Positions 21,250-33,511 of a stretch of 64,000 nucleotides of DNA are shown here, piece by piece; the stretch's first letter is position 1; the number at the start of each line of letters is the position of its first letter. This DNA comes from Conus ventricosus (lineage: Eukaryota; Mollusca; Gastropoda; Neogastropoda; Conidae): assembly GCA_018398815.1 (NCBI GenBank), contig CM031628.1:7521509-7585508 (forward strand), in the 5' to 3' direction. The notes beneath the pieces are model-generated. The model was not told where the DNA came from. It searched no databases and saw only the letters and a program-made list of their open reading frames with translations. A program made the position numbers and the translations under genes.

Positions 21250-23030
21250 TTCCGTTTTAAGGGATTCACACCGGGTTTGCCTTTTTCAACACAACTGCCC
21301 ATTCGGTCAAAGACCTACCTGCGGGGGGATCAATGCATCCCCAGGCCCAAACAAAAAAAATTTAAAAACTAAAAACAATTGGGCCCCTTCATCATTGAAC
21401 CCCCCAGGAAAATTCTATTTTTAAAAACCTTGGGGAAAAAAATAAAAATTAAGCAAAAAACGTGATTTTTAAGCTTTTCAAAAAAACCTGCTTCCCTTTG
21501 TAACAAAATCACACACCCAACCCAAAACACACACCAAACCCCAAAAGGGGGAAAAGGGGGGAGAAGGAAGGGGGTTTTTCCATGTTTATTTTGTTTTGGG
21601 TTTTTTCCTGAAACTGAAAAAACCTTTTCCCGGGTTTTAAGTTTTTCCCCTTTTTGGAAAATAAAAATTCCCAAATCTGCGCGTTTGAACGTAAACCACC
21701 CCCACTGGGTAAATGGAAAAGTTTTGAATACGTTTTTGTTTTGACTATTTGGTAAGCATTTATTGTTGTTCTTCGTTTAAATCTGGATGTTTTCCCTTAA
21801 AACTTTTTTTCCATTGTTATAACTGGGCCTTCTTGGGTGTTGTTAAAAAAATCTGCTTCTTAAAACATTTTCTTTTTTTAATTTCTTCGTTTTAAATTTT
21901 CCCCTTTTTCTTTCCTCCTTAAAGGAAAAATTATCCCTGGGGGTGTTTGTGTGGGGTTTTTTTCCTTTTGAAAAATGTAAAAATTGTGTTTGTTTTGGGA
22001 AAATGCCCCTGGTTTTTTTGCTTTTAGTTTTCCCCAATTTTGTGGCTAAAAAGTTGGGCGGAAAAAAATTTTTTGGGCAATTTTTTGGCCCACAAAACGT
22101 CTACAAACTTAGGAAGACCCAAAAAAAGGGTTTTTTAACCTTTTAAAATCTTTCCCCTACTTTTTTTTTTTTCAAAAAACTTTCTTTAAAGAAACTAAAA
22201 ACCCTCCCCTTTTTTTCACAAATTTTTTTAAAAGCTGAAAACTTTTGCCCCTTTTGTGACCAAAAGGTGGGGAAAAAGTTGTAATGCTCCTGGGGATTTG
22301 GGATTTTCCTGTGTTTTTCGTTGTCGTTTTTGGAAAATTGATTTTTTTTGGGAATTTAACGCCCAGTGTCGGGGTTCATCCCTCCCCCTTTCGTTCCGCT
22401 AAAAAAAATGTTCGTAGATTTGGGGGAAGGGGGGGGGGGGGTGGGAAACCCAAACTAAATCTTAAAACGTTATTGGGTTTAAGACCTTGGGTTTTTCCTT
22501 TTAACCCTCAGGGGAAAAAACCATTTCGTTTATTTGTCCGGGGAACAGTGCTTTTTTATCTGTTGCTTTCAGGCTTTTTTTCAGTTAAAAAATAACCCGT
22601 CCAATGGGGAAAGCTTCGGCCATGGGGGCAAAAAGCTTTTTTCTCCTTTGCCAAAATGGAGATTGACGGCGTGTTCCCAAAAACCTGAAATAAAACTTTG
22701 AAACACAAAGTAAACCGGGGAAAGCAGGCATAAAATATTTAGTTTCTTGGTCCTTTTAACAGTTTCAACATTCTTGTTTAAAAAAATTTCAAGCAGAATG
22801 AACAAAAGCAATATTTTTGAAAATTTTCTTCAGAATTTTCATGGGTGTGGGTTTGCGCGGGGGATTTTGGTGTTTGAAGAATTATCCCACCTCTAAGGGG
22901 CTCAGCGAATTCCAAAGTTTGGGGTTTTTGACTTTTGGTTCAGTCAAAAAAAAATTTTATTCAAAAAAAACAATAAAAAATTACTTTCCCCCTCACCGTC
23001 ATAAAATTTAAAGACACTCGCACCATACCG
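21250..23030. other. Homopolymer-inflated, probably low-quality sequence
   Basis: The whole block consists of stretched runs (AAAAAA, TTTTTTT, GGGG, CCCC) with few balanced dinucleotides, unlike its flanks. No frame makes protein sense. It resembles unpolished consensus rather than a biological feature. Confidence 0.55.
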
Positions 23031-23099
23031 CCCCTTTTTTTGTCATTTTAAAAATATCATTATTCAAAAAATTGGTTTTTTCTTCTTATTTAAAAGGTT

Positions 23100-23212
23100 G
23101 TTTTTGATTAATTTTAGATTTTATTAATTTTGATTATTTTTGTTATTGTGTTTTTATATATTTTGGAGTGTTTTGTATTTTATATATTATATTATTATTA
23201 TTTTTTTATTAT

Positions 23213-23243
<31 letters not shown>

Positions 23244-24190
23244 GTTGGGTTGTTGTTGTTTTTTTTTTTTATTTTATTATTTTATTTTTATTTTTAGGGT
23301 GTGATGATGATGATGATATGATTTCTTATTGTTGTTGTTGTTGTTATTATCATCTCATCTTTTTATATCATTTTATTATTATCATTGTTTTTGTTATCAT
23401 TATTATTATCATATTATTATCGCTATCATCTTTCATCATTCTTGATGTGATGAGATTATGGGAATGTGATGATGGGTTATTATCTCTTTATTATTGTTGT
23501 TGTTGTTGTTTTATTTTGTGTTTCATATTTTTTTTTTCGTTACTATTTTATTATTTTTTTTAATTATTATTTTTCATTATTTATTAATTATTATTATTAT
23601 TATTTTTTTTTTTTTTTGTTGTTATTTTAATTTTTGTTTTTTTTTATATTTATATTAATAATTATAAAATTATTGGTGGGGTTGTTTTGGTACTTATGTG
23701 TGGTGATTTGTTTTTTGTGTAGTATAGAGTAGTATAGTATGTGTGGTGGTGTGGGTGTATAGTAGTATTGAAGTAGAGTGTGTGAGTAGTAGTAGCGAGA
23801 GCATAGTTTTTGGGTTGGTGGTGGGATGGTGGTTGGGGTTGTGGTGGTGGGTGGTGGTGGGAGGTAGATAGGAGGACAGTAGTGTGTTTAAGTGGTTTAT
23901 TTGGTGGTGGTTTGGTGGTGGTGGTTTGGGGGGAGAGAGAAGAGTATTTTAGGTATATGTAGTAGTGGTGGTAGTGGGGTTTTGGGGGTGGGTGGTGCAG
24001 TATCGCAGCAGCAGCAGCAGCAGCGAGTAGTGTAGTAGTTGTGGGGCAGCGGGAAAGGGGAAGTAGCAACAACAGCAGCGCAGCAGCGGGAAGAGGGATT
24101 TGTGTGTAGTAGTTAGTAGTAGTGTGTAGTAGTAGTGTGTTTTGTTTTTTTGTTGTTGTTGTTGTTGTTGTTGTTTGTTGAATACTCAAA
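23100..24190. repeat. T-rich, ATT/GTT and GTAGTAGT/GGTGGT simple repeats
   Basis: Poly-T (23,216-23,243) and ATT/GTT/GAT trinucleotides occur to about 23,680. G+T-rich GTA/GGT repeats and short CAG runs (24,008-24,025) follow, then GTT repeats at 24,146-24,180. Open frames here are repeat artefacts. Confidence 0.85.
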
Positions 24191-24691
24191 CAGCGGTTAA
24201 AAGAAGGGAAACGTGAACTGTTGTAGCCATTGTACTGAGATGTTTTTAGTGTAGGCAAATTGGAATTAAAATTGTTCACTTTCTTTTTCTTTAAAGCGTA
24301 TCATATTTGCGCACAAATAAAAAAGATTTGGCATACGAAACCCGGAGGCCCCGCGTCGTTTTACTCCGCCCACCACAGTGAAACAAAGGCTGTCTCTGTG
24401 GATCCCGGGGCATTCATTTCAGTACTTTTCCTTTAGATTGAAACTTTTTTAAAAACTTGGGGCCCCCGAGAAGCATGAGTTTTTTGGGGTGCAAAGAAAA
24501 CATGCTAGGGGAGTGTTGGTGTGGAGAAACCCAAACCTTGCTTTGCTCATGTTCTAACATCCGGGATAATCTCCAGCTGGGATTGCCCTTTCATGGAAGT
24601 CTCGCGAAAAAAAACTTCAGAGTCAACATAAACAACCTCACGTCATCAGTGAGGCGAAGGGACCCCTTTGAAAGGATTGGTCTGATGCTCC
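24191..24691. other. Unique-looking segment with no recognised gene
   Basis: A + strand frame is open from 24,457 into the N gap, but it contains stretched homopolymers and no recognisable motif. Confidence 0.4.
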
Positions 24692-24791
24692 NNNNNNNNN
24701 NNNNNNNNNNNNNNNNNNNNNNNNNNNNNNNNNNNNNNNNNNNNNNNNNNNNNNNNNNNNNNNNNNNNNNNNNNNNNNNNNNNNNNNNNNN
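24692..24791. other. Assembly gap of exactly 100 N
   Basis: Exactly 100 Ns, the usual placeholder for unknown length. Confidence 0.99.
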
Positions 24792-24834
24792 TGTAAAAAA
24801 AAAGCTTGAGGAGAATGTAATACTTGAGGATGAT

Positions 24835-24975
24835 TGGAAGACTTGGGGATGACTTAAGTAAAATTGGAATAACTTAAGGAAGACTTGTGAATGACTTGAG
24901 GATAACTTGTAAATGACTTGAGGATGACTTGTGAATGACTTGAGGATGCTTGTGAATGACTTGAGGATGACTTAA
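24835..24975. repeat. 22-bp minisatellite adjoining the gap
   Basis: Units alternate GACTTGAGGAT and GACTTGTGAAT; about six copies with minor changes. Confidence 0.9.
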
Positions 24976-25066
24976 GTGTGCGTGCGTGGGGTGGGGGGTG
25001 GGGAGACGTGCGTGCGTGGGGGGGGGGTGGGGAGACGTTGCGGCGTGGGGTGGGGGTGCGCAGGAG
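24976..25066. repeat. G-rich GTGCGTGGGG repeats
   Basis: Three imperfect copies of a GTGCGTGCGTGGGGTGGGG-type unit with runs of three or more G, so G-quadruplex formation is possible. Confidence 0.8.
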
Positions 25067-25084
25067 TTACCTCCCTTGTGTCCG

Positions 25085-25395
25085 CAACAAAGCAAGTACG
25101 GGCAAAACCGTAGCCCTCTTGCTATAAAATGGGCGTTCACCGCAAGAACGGCTATTATAGCAAGTACAGGCAGTACCGTAGCCCTCTTGCTACTATAAAT
25201 AGGCGTTCACCGCATGAACGGTTATTTAAAAAGCAAAACGGATTTACCGCAGCCCTCTTGCTACTATAAATAGGCGTTCACCGCATGAACGGTTATTTAT
25301 AGTAGCAGTCAGCAAGGCTAATTTTACTGCAGTCCCTTGCCACGAAATAAGGCGTTCACAGCATGAACGCTATTTATAGTAGCAGTCAGCAAGGC
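25085..25395. repeat. Tandem palindromic (hairpin) repeat, about 4 copies
   Basis: Each unit of about 70-80 bp carries CGTTCA-CCGCA-TGAACG flanked by GCTACTATAAATA on the left. In the best copy (25,258-25,306) TATTTATAGTAGC is on the right, giving a near-perfect stem of about 20 bp with a 5-nt loop. Between stems, GCAAG...CTTGC forms a second short inverted repeat. Units begin around 25,114, 25,182, 25,253 and 25,334. No coding potential was seen. Confidence 0.9.
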
Positions 25396-26610
25396 TAACT
25401 TCACGCAGGTTGCCTCCCACAACAAAGAGTTTCATTATACTTTCCTTCTTGCACAAAAAAAAGTTTATACCACTTTTCTCATCCAGGCTTGGGAATCGCA
25501 GTAGTTAGTACACCCGCCATTGTATTTTTGAAGCATTTTATAATGAAGATAGTGCTGGCTACGCACAAACTCTCCCATACTAGAAAGGTACTAAGGTCTG
25601 CCAAGCCTATCTAGTTTTGCCAAAACATTCGAAAATCGCCATTCAGTTGCATAAGGGCACACTTAAAAGGCAGATAAAATGGTTAGAATTGAAAAGTAGA
25701 AAAGTATACACATCTTAATACACAGATCAGCTTGCCCCATAAACACTGAATCTGAAAGTAACAATCAATCAAGTCTAATACAAACTGAGAACAATACAAC
25801 CCGTGGCGGCCCAAACAAAGTGGGAGTGACACTTAACAGTCTAAAACATTCGCTAACGACACCCTGGCGCGCTGTCAACCTGAAATGAATACACCCCCCT
25901 CCCCCCCACCCCTCACCTGGCAACCCCAGTCTCTCGCTTTATTGATTTTTTGGTCGCTTGCCGTGCACTGGTGAACAAAGGGTAGCGCGTCTCGCTAGCC
26001 GAAAATTAAGCGGAGGTTTCGGCCTCGTGTCTACACATAGTTTTGTAGGTTAAAAAAATTAGTCAGAATAAGTGTGCGGATTTATGTTAAAAATATAAAA
26101 CTTATCACCATCAATAGTAAAACCGAAATTAAAACTAGCTACATCTAGTTTCATTTCCTTGAACCAACAAACCTTTAAGATAGCCGTTCATTTCCAAAGC
26201 AGTTAGTTCACTTTTTTCGTTTTCTAAAAAACAATCTCTCCGGTTTACAACATGCAGTTAAAGTAAAACTTATGGCCTCGAATAACAAACCTGTTCTTCA
26301 GTAACGTTTTAAGCCATTTTAAAATAACACAAGTAAAACACAGTGGTCACAACACCCAGCCTCTTAAAGTGGTGGCTCAAAACAACAATGTCACCCCCAG
26401 TTGTGCGCGTGGACAGCCTCGATCTGGTTTGTCGACGTGGCAATCTCGAATTTTGATGCAATGTAGTGAACCAGCCAAGTGTTTTCGTTTAAACAGCACA
26501 GGCTAGGTGCAAACTGCCGCAAGCCGTAAATTAAGTGATCAGATTTCAGTCCCCGGTACAAAGTTTGTAGGGGGAAAATTTAGTCAGAAGAAGTGTGCGG
26601 TTTTTATGTC
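25396..26610. other. No gene recognised; contains a pair of ~48-bp direct repeats
   Basis: Mostly A+T-rich. The segments 26,040-26,088 and 26,563-26,611 share TTTGTAGG, TTAGTCAGAA and AAGTGTGCGG in order, and so are diverged copies of a short repeat. Confidence 0.6.
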
Positions 26611-26614
26611 ATTT

Positions 26615-26745
26615 AATTGGAGAGAGAAAGAGTGTGTGTGTGTGTGTCTGTCGTCTGCCCCCCCTCTCTTCTGTCTGTCTGTCTCTCTCTCTGTCTCTCT
26701 CTTCTCTGTCTGTCTCCCGGTGATTCTCTCTCTCTCTCTTCCGCC
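26615..26745. repeat. GT, TCTG and CT microsatellite
   Basis: Short GT run, then CTGT/CTCT repeats to 26,739. Confidence 0.9.
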
Positions 26746-26819
26746 ACAGGAAAAGGCTGCTTTAAGGCCACTTTCGCCCAAAACACGGTGGTTGAGCAAG
26801 TGAGTCAGGATTGGTAAAA

Positions 26820-27195
26820 TACTGTTCTCTAACGGGCTGCGACGGGTGCAGCTAGGTAGGGGGTAGCAGCTAACTGCATGACATTTCCATGGCTCAGTGG
26901 TTAGAGTGAAGTGGTGGTAACGCGGAGGTCGTGGGTTCGAATCCCATGTGGGCACGTTTTTTTTGTTTTATTTTTTTCGCTCTCCTTTTTTTTTTTTTTT
27001 TTTCTTTTTTCACTACAAGGAGTGACCTGCCGACAATCAAAAACATATCTTCACTTGAGTAAGGGCACGTTTTAGGCTGATCGAGCGAGTGAGCGAGCGA
27101 AGCGAGCGAGCGACCCGAGAACGGCAACGACGGGCTGACAGCGGGGTACAGCTAGGGTAGGGGTTAGCGGGTAGCAAGCTAGTCCTTAAATTATA
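26820..27195 (+). mobile_element. tRNA-derived SINE, copy 1 of a tandem pair
   Basis: The tRNA-like head has a perfect A box TGGCTCAGTGG (26,890-26,900) and a perfect B box GGTTCGAATCC (26,934-26,944), followed by a long T run. The shared body is CACTACAAGGAGTGAC, CATATCTTCACTTGA and GAGCGAGTGAGCGAGCGA, with a GGGTAGCAGCTAGGGTAG-type end. The acceptor stem does not pair, so this is a SINE head and not a functional tRNA gene. Confidence 0.8.
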
Positions 27196-27417
27196 GGAGG
27201 ACTCTGTCTTCTGTCTGCGCACTCATCACCCCTACATTTCTGAGCAAATTGACGAAATTTGGTGTGAACACTCGCTAAATCATCGGGGGGTTTTAGGCTG
27301 GTCAAAATTTAAAAAAAAAAACCAACTTAATTCACTTAAAAATTGGGCAAAAACGTGCTTTTTCGCGTTTCCCGGAAACACATTATTTTATGACAGCAAA
27401 AACGACTCTGTTGGGCA

Positions 27418-27760
27418 AGATGGTTCCGTGGCTGAGTGGTTAGAGCGCAGTGCTGGTAACGCGGAGGTTGTGGTTTAACGCGGAGGTCGTGGGTTTGAAT
27501 CATGTGTGGGGCACTTTTTTTTTTTTCACTTTTCATTTTTTTTTTTTTCTTTTTTTCACTACAAGGAGTGACACTTTTTTTTTTTTCACTTTCCATTTTT
27601 TTTTCTATTTCTTTTTCACTACAAGGAGGGACATGCCGACTGTCAAAACATATCTTCACTTGATTAAGGCTGACGAGCGAGTGAGCGAGCGAGAACGGCA
27701 ACAAGGGGCTGCGACGGGTAGCACTAGGGTAGCGGGTAGCAGCAAGTATATATTTTATTT
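27418..27760 (+). mobile_element. tRNA-derived SINE, copy 2 of a tandem pair
   Basis: Same family and orientation as the copy at 26.8 kb. A box TGGCTGAGTGG is at 27,429-27,439. The B box is degraded to GGTTTGAATCA (27,491-27,501). An internal duplication repeats AACGCGGAGGTYGTGG within the head. The CACTACAAGGAG body block is itself present twice (27,557 and 27,617). Confidence 0.8.
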
Positions 27761-27859
27761 TATTATTTTTTTTTAGAAAAAAATAGTGTAGCAGAGGAAA
27801 ACAAGTGCAAGTAACCTTACAACTCTCTTGTAAATTTTTACAGTGACTTAACACAGATG

Positions 27860-27890
27860 CTGAAATAAAATAAAATAAAATAAAATAAGC
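27860..27890. repeat. (AAAAT)n microsatellite
   Basis: About five pure AAAAT units, possibly the tail of the preceding SINE. Confidence 0.85.
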
Positions 27891-29330
27891 CATCCACTAA
27901 AAGACATTGGGATTCATTGGGTCGTCTATTGTCGAGGACACCATGCCTGGCATAGGGGCGCCTTTCGACCCTGGGGGTCTCATCAGATGCCTCAGCCTTT
28001 GAAGTGCAGTCAATCTTCCGTGCAATAAAAGGAAAAACATCACTTCACAATTCAGCGTGTTTTCTACCTCTTCACGGTAGAAAATGACTACCCAATTACT
28101 ACCCAAATCTACCAGAATGGCAATAATAAAATAAAGAAAAAATATGGTACTGATAAAATTTCAAAAAAAATTAAAAATGATAAATAATACAAAAAAATAA
28201 TAAAAAGAGAAAAAAGGTACAATAAAATAAAAAGTATTGTACGTCTGTGCGCCGTTTGGTTTGCTTAGAGATCCATAAGGATACAAGGAGTCAGAAAGTT
28301 TACACAGCGAGTGGTCAGTTCAGCCATGGAAAAAATCCAAGCTTAATAGGAAGGCCAAAGAGTTATATATAGTGGCCTTTACTTGCACTCACTGGTTGAG
28401 TCTAAAATTTAAATTTGTTTGGTTTTCTAATCCCCCATCACATATGAGGGATATTAGCTATTGCGTAAGTTCAAGAAATAGTTACAATTCCCGTATTACC
28501 CGCCTCTTAAAGGTGCATGAGGAGAGTGTTAAAGATTCGACTTTTTTGACTTTTTTAAATCGTCAACGCCACAAAAAACCAAATGTGTCCAAAGTACAGA
28601 GCGTTAAAAAATCCAGAAAAATTAGGGAAAAAAATCCCAAAGTTGAATTTCATTGCCAATGAAAAAAAATTTGACCCCTTCATTTGCAGAGAAATTTAAA
28701 TACATCCTTTGACCTGTCTAGTCATAACCATGTAACCCCAAACAGGGTTGAGAAAATCTAACATCAATTCATTTGAAGTTCAGGAAGTGACGTAAAACTT
28801 TATCGATGATGAAAAATTGTGATGCCCCCCTTCTCACATGGACAGCTTATGCGTTTTGATACCACACAGCTGCTACTACTTTTACTATGCCCAATTCTGT
28901 CTAAATTTGTGTGTGGATTGTGATGAAAATTCCACCATCTGGTATTGTTTTGGATGGGCTATCCATCTAAAGGGAGCTGAGATATCTCCCCATGCACTTT
29001 TAAAACTCAGGCTTTATTTCCATCACCCAAACATATAAGGGAATTTTGTTTTTGTGTTATGTTAAAAAAAATTACAAAGGGCCTCAGTCCAGAGAGAACA
29101 CTGTTCATTAGCCACTATTGCAGTTTGCCAGTTTATTGGCCCAGGGCTCTTTGGCAGACTGCCGCCAGTGAACCAAGGTTCACAATCAAGACCAATACTG
29201 ACTGGGACAGTGGCATCCAATCTACTCTGTACTGACCAAATTCTTTCTTTTTTAAAAAGTAAATTCCTTGTATAATGGCAATTTTTTTGATCATGTGATC
29301 ATGGATTTGTGCCTAATCGGGAACACCGTT
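27891..29330. other. No gene recognised
   Basis: A+T-rich with stretched A and T runs. Short frames at 28,372-28,662 (+) and 28,838-29,038 (+) contain no recognisable motif. Confidence 0.45.
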
Positions 29331-29339
29331 GTTGTGACT

Positions 29340-31250
29340 TCTTTATCTTGACCTTAATCAGTATCTATTATTTGGAAAAGCCCTACCCCAATGTACATAC
29401 ATACTAAGTTTTAACATTAAAAGTCCCAAAAGTTTGAAAGATTTAAGGCATTTTTGGTTTTGAAAATGTGAACCAAGGTCAAGGTCACAACCACTGAATA
29501 TTAAAAACAAAAGCTGTCCAACTCAGTATATTTGACCATGATGTGCAAATGCGGCATAAAAAGCAAGATAAATGAGGTCGTTTTGTGTGGACTCCACTAT
29601 ATATTAAAATCAAAAGTTATAGCGAAGGAAAATTTTTTAAGGTGAAGCCGTTTCGGCCCAGTTTTGGCAACTTTGGACAAAACCGCAATTTCACCACACC
29701 CCTACCGAAAAAACTAATCATCACAGGACAATGAAATGCAGAAAAGTAATATTTTGAATATGTGAATGATGTCTTTTCCAAAATAGTATGATCAGTTACT
29801 TTTCTTGGTTTCTGTCTTCATAATTGAAATTTTGTAAATTTACACACCGCAAATAGCCCTAAGAATAAAACGAGCATACTTTCTTTATTTTCACAGATAT
29901 TTTGATGAAATAAATTGATCTATGCTCAGGAGTAAGGCATTTAAATCAAAATATTTGGTGGACAGACAGACCCAAAAAACACCAAACCCCTTCCCTTTAT
30001 GGACCCCTACTTTCAAGGCCTACCAGTCCTTACAAGTTTGACAAATTGAAATCTGAAAGTAAGGCCTTACATGTGCTTACAAAACACAAATATCCTTTTA
30101 AGTCCTTGGCAGGTGCCTGAAAAATGCCATCAAAAAGCAGCTGAGCTTGTATCATTGAGCACAGAGGCAACAGGTTTTTCACTTAAGAAATAACCCCCCC
30201 CTCTCTCTCTCTCTCTCTCCTCTTCTCTCTCTCTCTCTTTCTCTCTCAACTAGTTGGCCGTATTTTGACACGCTCTGACTTTCTCCCCCCCCCCCATTAC
30301 CCACCCCTCCTATTTTAAAGAGTATAGAGGTTGGTCTCATCATTTTAAAAGGGGCCGATTCATCCCGTAGACCAAAAATGTATTACGATGAGAAAGCATG
30401 GAGTCAATGAACACAAGCAAAGCATTAGATGCATTGCACAGGAATGAAACAGCGCCTTTAATTTCTAGGGCAAGGACGGCTGCGGGACAGTTGCCGTTGA
30501 GCTGTCAATCAATCCCAACAAAGGTCAAATCCTAAAAAGTCAGCTTTTAAATTTTTGGTTTCCAAGGTCATGTGCCCAAAGGGCAAGGTCACAAGCCAAA
30601 AATAATTACACCAATGGCTTTCCATCATGGAGACCTACCACCCCACCAAATTTGAAAAGAAACTGTAAACGGTTCATGAGATAATTTGATGGACAGACAC
30701 AAAAAAACAAGGCCTACTGATCTCCTTGACCTTCACCTTGACCTTGATTGGTTGCATCATTTGACGAGCCGTACAATGTACTCCCACACCAAGTTTGAAC
30801 ATGGACGCTAACCCACCAAATCTGAAAGATTCTGTCAAACGGTGGAAATATTTGGGTTGTGAAATGAAACTTCTTGTTTTGACCCATTCTTTCAAGGCTA
30901 CTGATCTCCTTGACTTGCCCTGATCTGTATGCATCGATGGATAGCCCATACCCAATGTAATATACACCAAATTTGAACATTAGAGCAACGGTTTGGAGAA
31001 TGCTTTATTTTTTTTTATTTTTTGGTTTTCAAGGTCGTGCAAGGTCAAGGTTTACGAGCCAAAAATAATTTAACGCCAATGGCTTCCCATCATGGGCCAC
31101 CCCACACCAATTTTGAAAAGATTCTGTCACGGTTTCACAGATATTAAGTGGGGTTTCAGAAAAACCAAGCAAACGAAGAACAGACAAGCAACCGCCATAA
31201 ACTGATTCCCCAGATTTAAATTTAGAACAGCCAAATGGCATCAAAGAAAC
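29340..31250. repeat. Interspersed repeat rich in AGGTCA half-sites
   Basis: Related blocks recur. TTTGGTTTYCAAGGTC...GCCAAAAATAATT and CCATCATGG occur at about 30,555 and 31,022 (about 470 bp apart). CTACTGATCTCCTTGAC occurs at about 30,714 and 30,898 (about 180 bp apart). CACCAAATTTGAA and GATTCTGTCA recur with each. AGGTCAAGGTCA is present at 29,476-29,487 and TGACCTTGA at 30,739-30,747. A CT/C-rich tract lies at 30,195-30,300. Not coding; probably a transposon-derived family. Confidence 0.75.
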
Positions 31251-31544
31251 AAGAGACTTGGCTTCAATTATATGCTACTTCAGTAACATGTCGCCCAGGG
31301 ACAGTTCACCTTTTAGGTACAGTTCAATGTTACTTTTAGGTTACAGTTCAACATTTCTATGAAGTTCACAATTTGTTCACTTACAAGAATATAAGTTACA
31401 AATTTCACATTTTGGATTTAAGTTACACTTCCAAACTTTATGTTACGAATCACAGCTTGTAGTAACCTGTCCACTATGTTTGAAAACGTTAGACATATAA
31501 TGCTTAAAGGATACAAAATCCTGTTGACAACTAAGTACAACACA
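31251..31544. other. Spacer with short imperfect TTACAGTTCA repeats
   Basis: TACAGTTCA-like words recur at about 31,318, 31,340 and 31,360. Nothing else was recognised. Confidence 0.4.
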
Positions 31545-31547
31545 TCA

Positions 31548-31601
<54 letters not shown>

Positions 31602-31960
31602 TAATATATAAATAATCACCTAACATGTAACCATCAGTTCTTTTTTTTCTCTCTTGATATAGGTTGTAGTGTGTCATCTTTGTTTCTGGTTTTCCCAAAC
31701 ATCCTATTTTTTTTTCTTGGGGCCTATTTCTTGAAGTCTTTGCTACCACGCTACTGCAGTCAATCGGCAGCAATATTCCACCATAGTCACCTCAAATTGA
31801 CATTCAGTTATTCACATAGTTCAAACGTTTTTTTTTTATAACTTTTGAAAACATTCGTTGTGGAATGTAAAATACGGCATGAAGGAACATTATTACTCCA
31901 TACAGCCACGTACAAAAAAAAAAAAATACCAGATCTAACTTCCTCTATGAACACACACAC

Positions 31961-32030
<70 letters not shown>

Positions 32031-32033
32031 CAA
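31545..32033. repeat. Two (CA)n arrays flanking unique A+T-rich sequence
   Basis: Pure CA at about 31,550-31,598 and 31,952-32,031. Confidence 0.9.
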
Positions 32034-32724
32034 TCCTGGAGCTATTTCATAATATTGCAATCATGTTCGCTTCACTTTTGGACACAATGTCTATAGATTT
32101 CTGAACAGAATTTCTGACATATAATACTATGCCAGCAGCGTAAATTATACATTATAATGCAGAACAATTAATAGTTGGGAAAACCAGTGTGGTATAACAA
32201 TTCTTCCATCATTATATAATAATTTGGCAAAGATTTGAAATTTAAAAAAAACAAGGGGGGGGGTGTATATTATAAAATTGATACCCTTCACAAAATACTG
32301 CATGAGGGAACCATCGCAATCCCCTCTCGAGGGCCGACTATAAGAATCGCCTGCTCCTAGCCTTTCGTCCGCTGATCGGACTCCCAGGAGACACGGCTGA
32401 TTGTGTCCGTGCTCGTGCGTCTCAATAGAGACACACCACCGTCCGTAATTCTGTACATGTATATTGAGTAAAGTATGAATGTTTCCCTTATTACATTAAT
32501 ATACATAGGTTTCTTTCATGTTCCATAGTTCCACCACTCTGGAGGGCTTCACAGGAACCATCTCTTAAGTTTTAGACGTCTTGATATCAAACACTCTTTC
32601 CTGGCCTCAGACTCCTCAGTGAACAAGACACTGCCTGTGGCCTGAAGTCCACAGACTCCATATAAGTTTGCTCACTTTGTGGACACTGTGACTTCGAACG
32701 TGTGGAGGAATAGGCGAAACATCC
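32034..32724. other. No gene recognised
   Basis: Moderately A+T-rich. A GC-richer stretch around 32,320-32,460 shows no open frame of note. Confidence 0.4.
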
Positions 32725-33315
32725 GGGGGGGGGGGGGGGGGGGGGGGGGTAGTGAGCAAGGAGCCCGTCTCGGGTCAGAGTACCTTAGAATACAAGATTC
32801 TCCATTGTTTACTAGGGTAAAAACACAGTCATATTTTCAACTCTTCTCTCTCTCTCTCACTCTTTCTCTCTCTCTCAGAATCCTCTCATCTTCTTCATTC
32901 CTCTCTCTCCTCTCTCTCTCTCTCTACTTCTCTTCTAATCTGACCTCTCTCTCTCTGTGTTTGTGTTTGTTTGTTCATTTGTAAAGTGTCCTTCTCTTTC
33001 ACTTCTCTTTCACTCAGTTCACCACCCTCCATGTCATTATTTACTTTTATGATAGTAGCCTCATCATTGTAGAATTAATCACAGTGTTGCTATATTTGAA
33101 GTGTCAGTATTAATGATACGAGTTGACATATATATGCCATGACAGATTTAAGACTAGGCTGATGGCTCTAAAATCTCATCTTAGCGTATTATGGATTCAA
33201 TCTAATGCAAATCAATCTATCAGTCTCTCTCTCTCTCTCATCTCTCTCTCTCGTCACTTTCACTCACCCTCTCTCTCTCTCACTCTCACCCCACACACAC
33301 ACACACACACACCCA

Positions 33316-33358
<43 letters not shown>

Positions 33359-33474
33359 TGAGCGCTTCACTCTCTCTCTCTCTCTCTCACGTCCTCTACT
33401 CACCTCTCGTCCCTCTCTCTCTCATCCTCTCTCTCTCACTCTCTCTCTCTCTCCATACACAAAGTCTGTTGTTT

Positions 33475-33510
<36 letters not shown>
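32725..33510. repeat. 25-base G run, CT, CA and GT microsatellites
   Basis: G at 32,725-32,749, CT-rich at 32,845-32,965, CT/CA at 33,220-33,360 and 33,370-33,455, and GT at 33,475-33,509. Confidence 0.9.

Positions 33511-33511
<1 letters not shown>

Noticed and set aside
23662..24279. A 205-codon - strand frame rich in Thr, Pro and His
   Set aside because: It is the complement of GTA/GGT simple repeats.
26884..26957. A functional tRNA gene
   Set aside because: A and B boxes are perfect, but the acceptor stem does not pair, and a related degraded copy with the same body lies 0.5 kb away; it is a SINE head.
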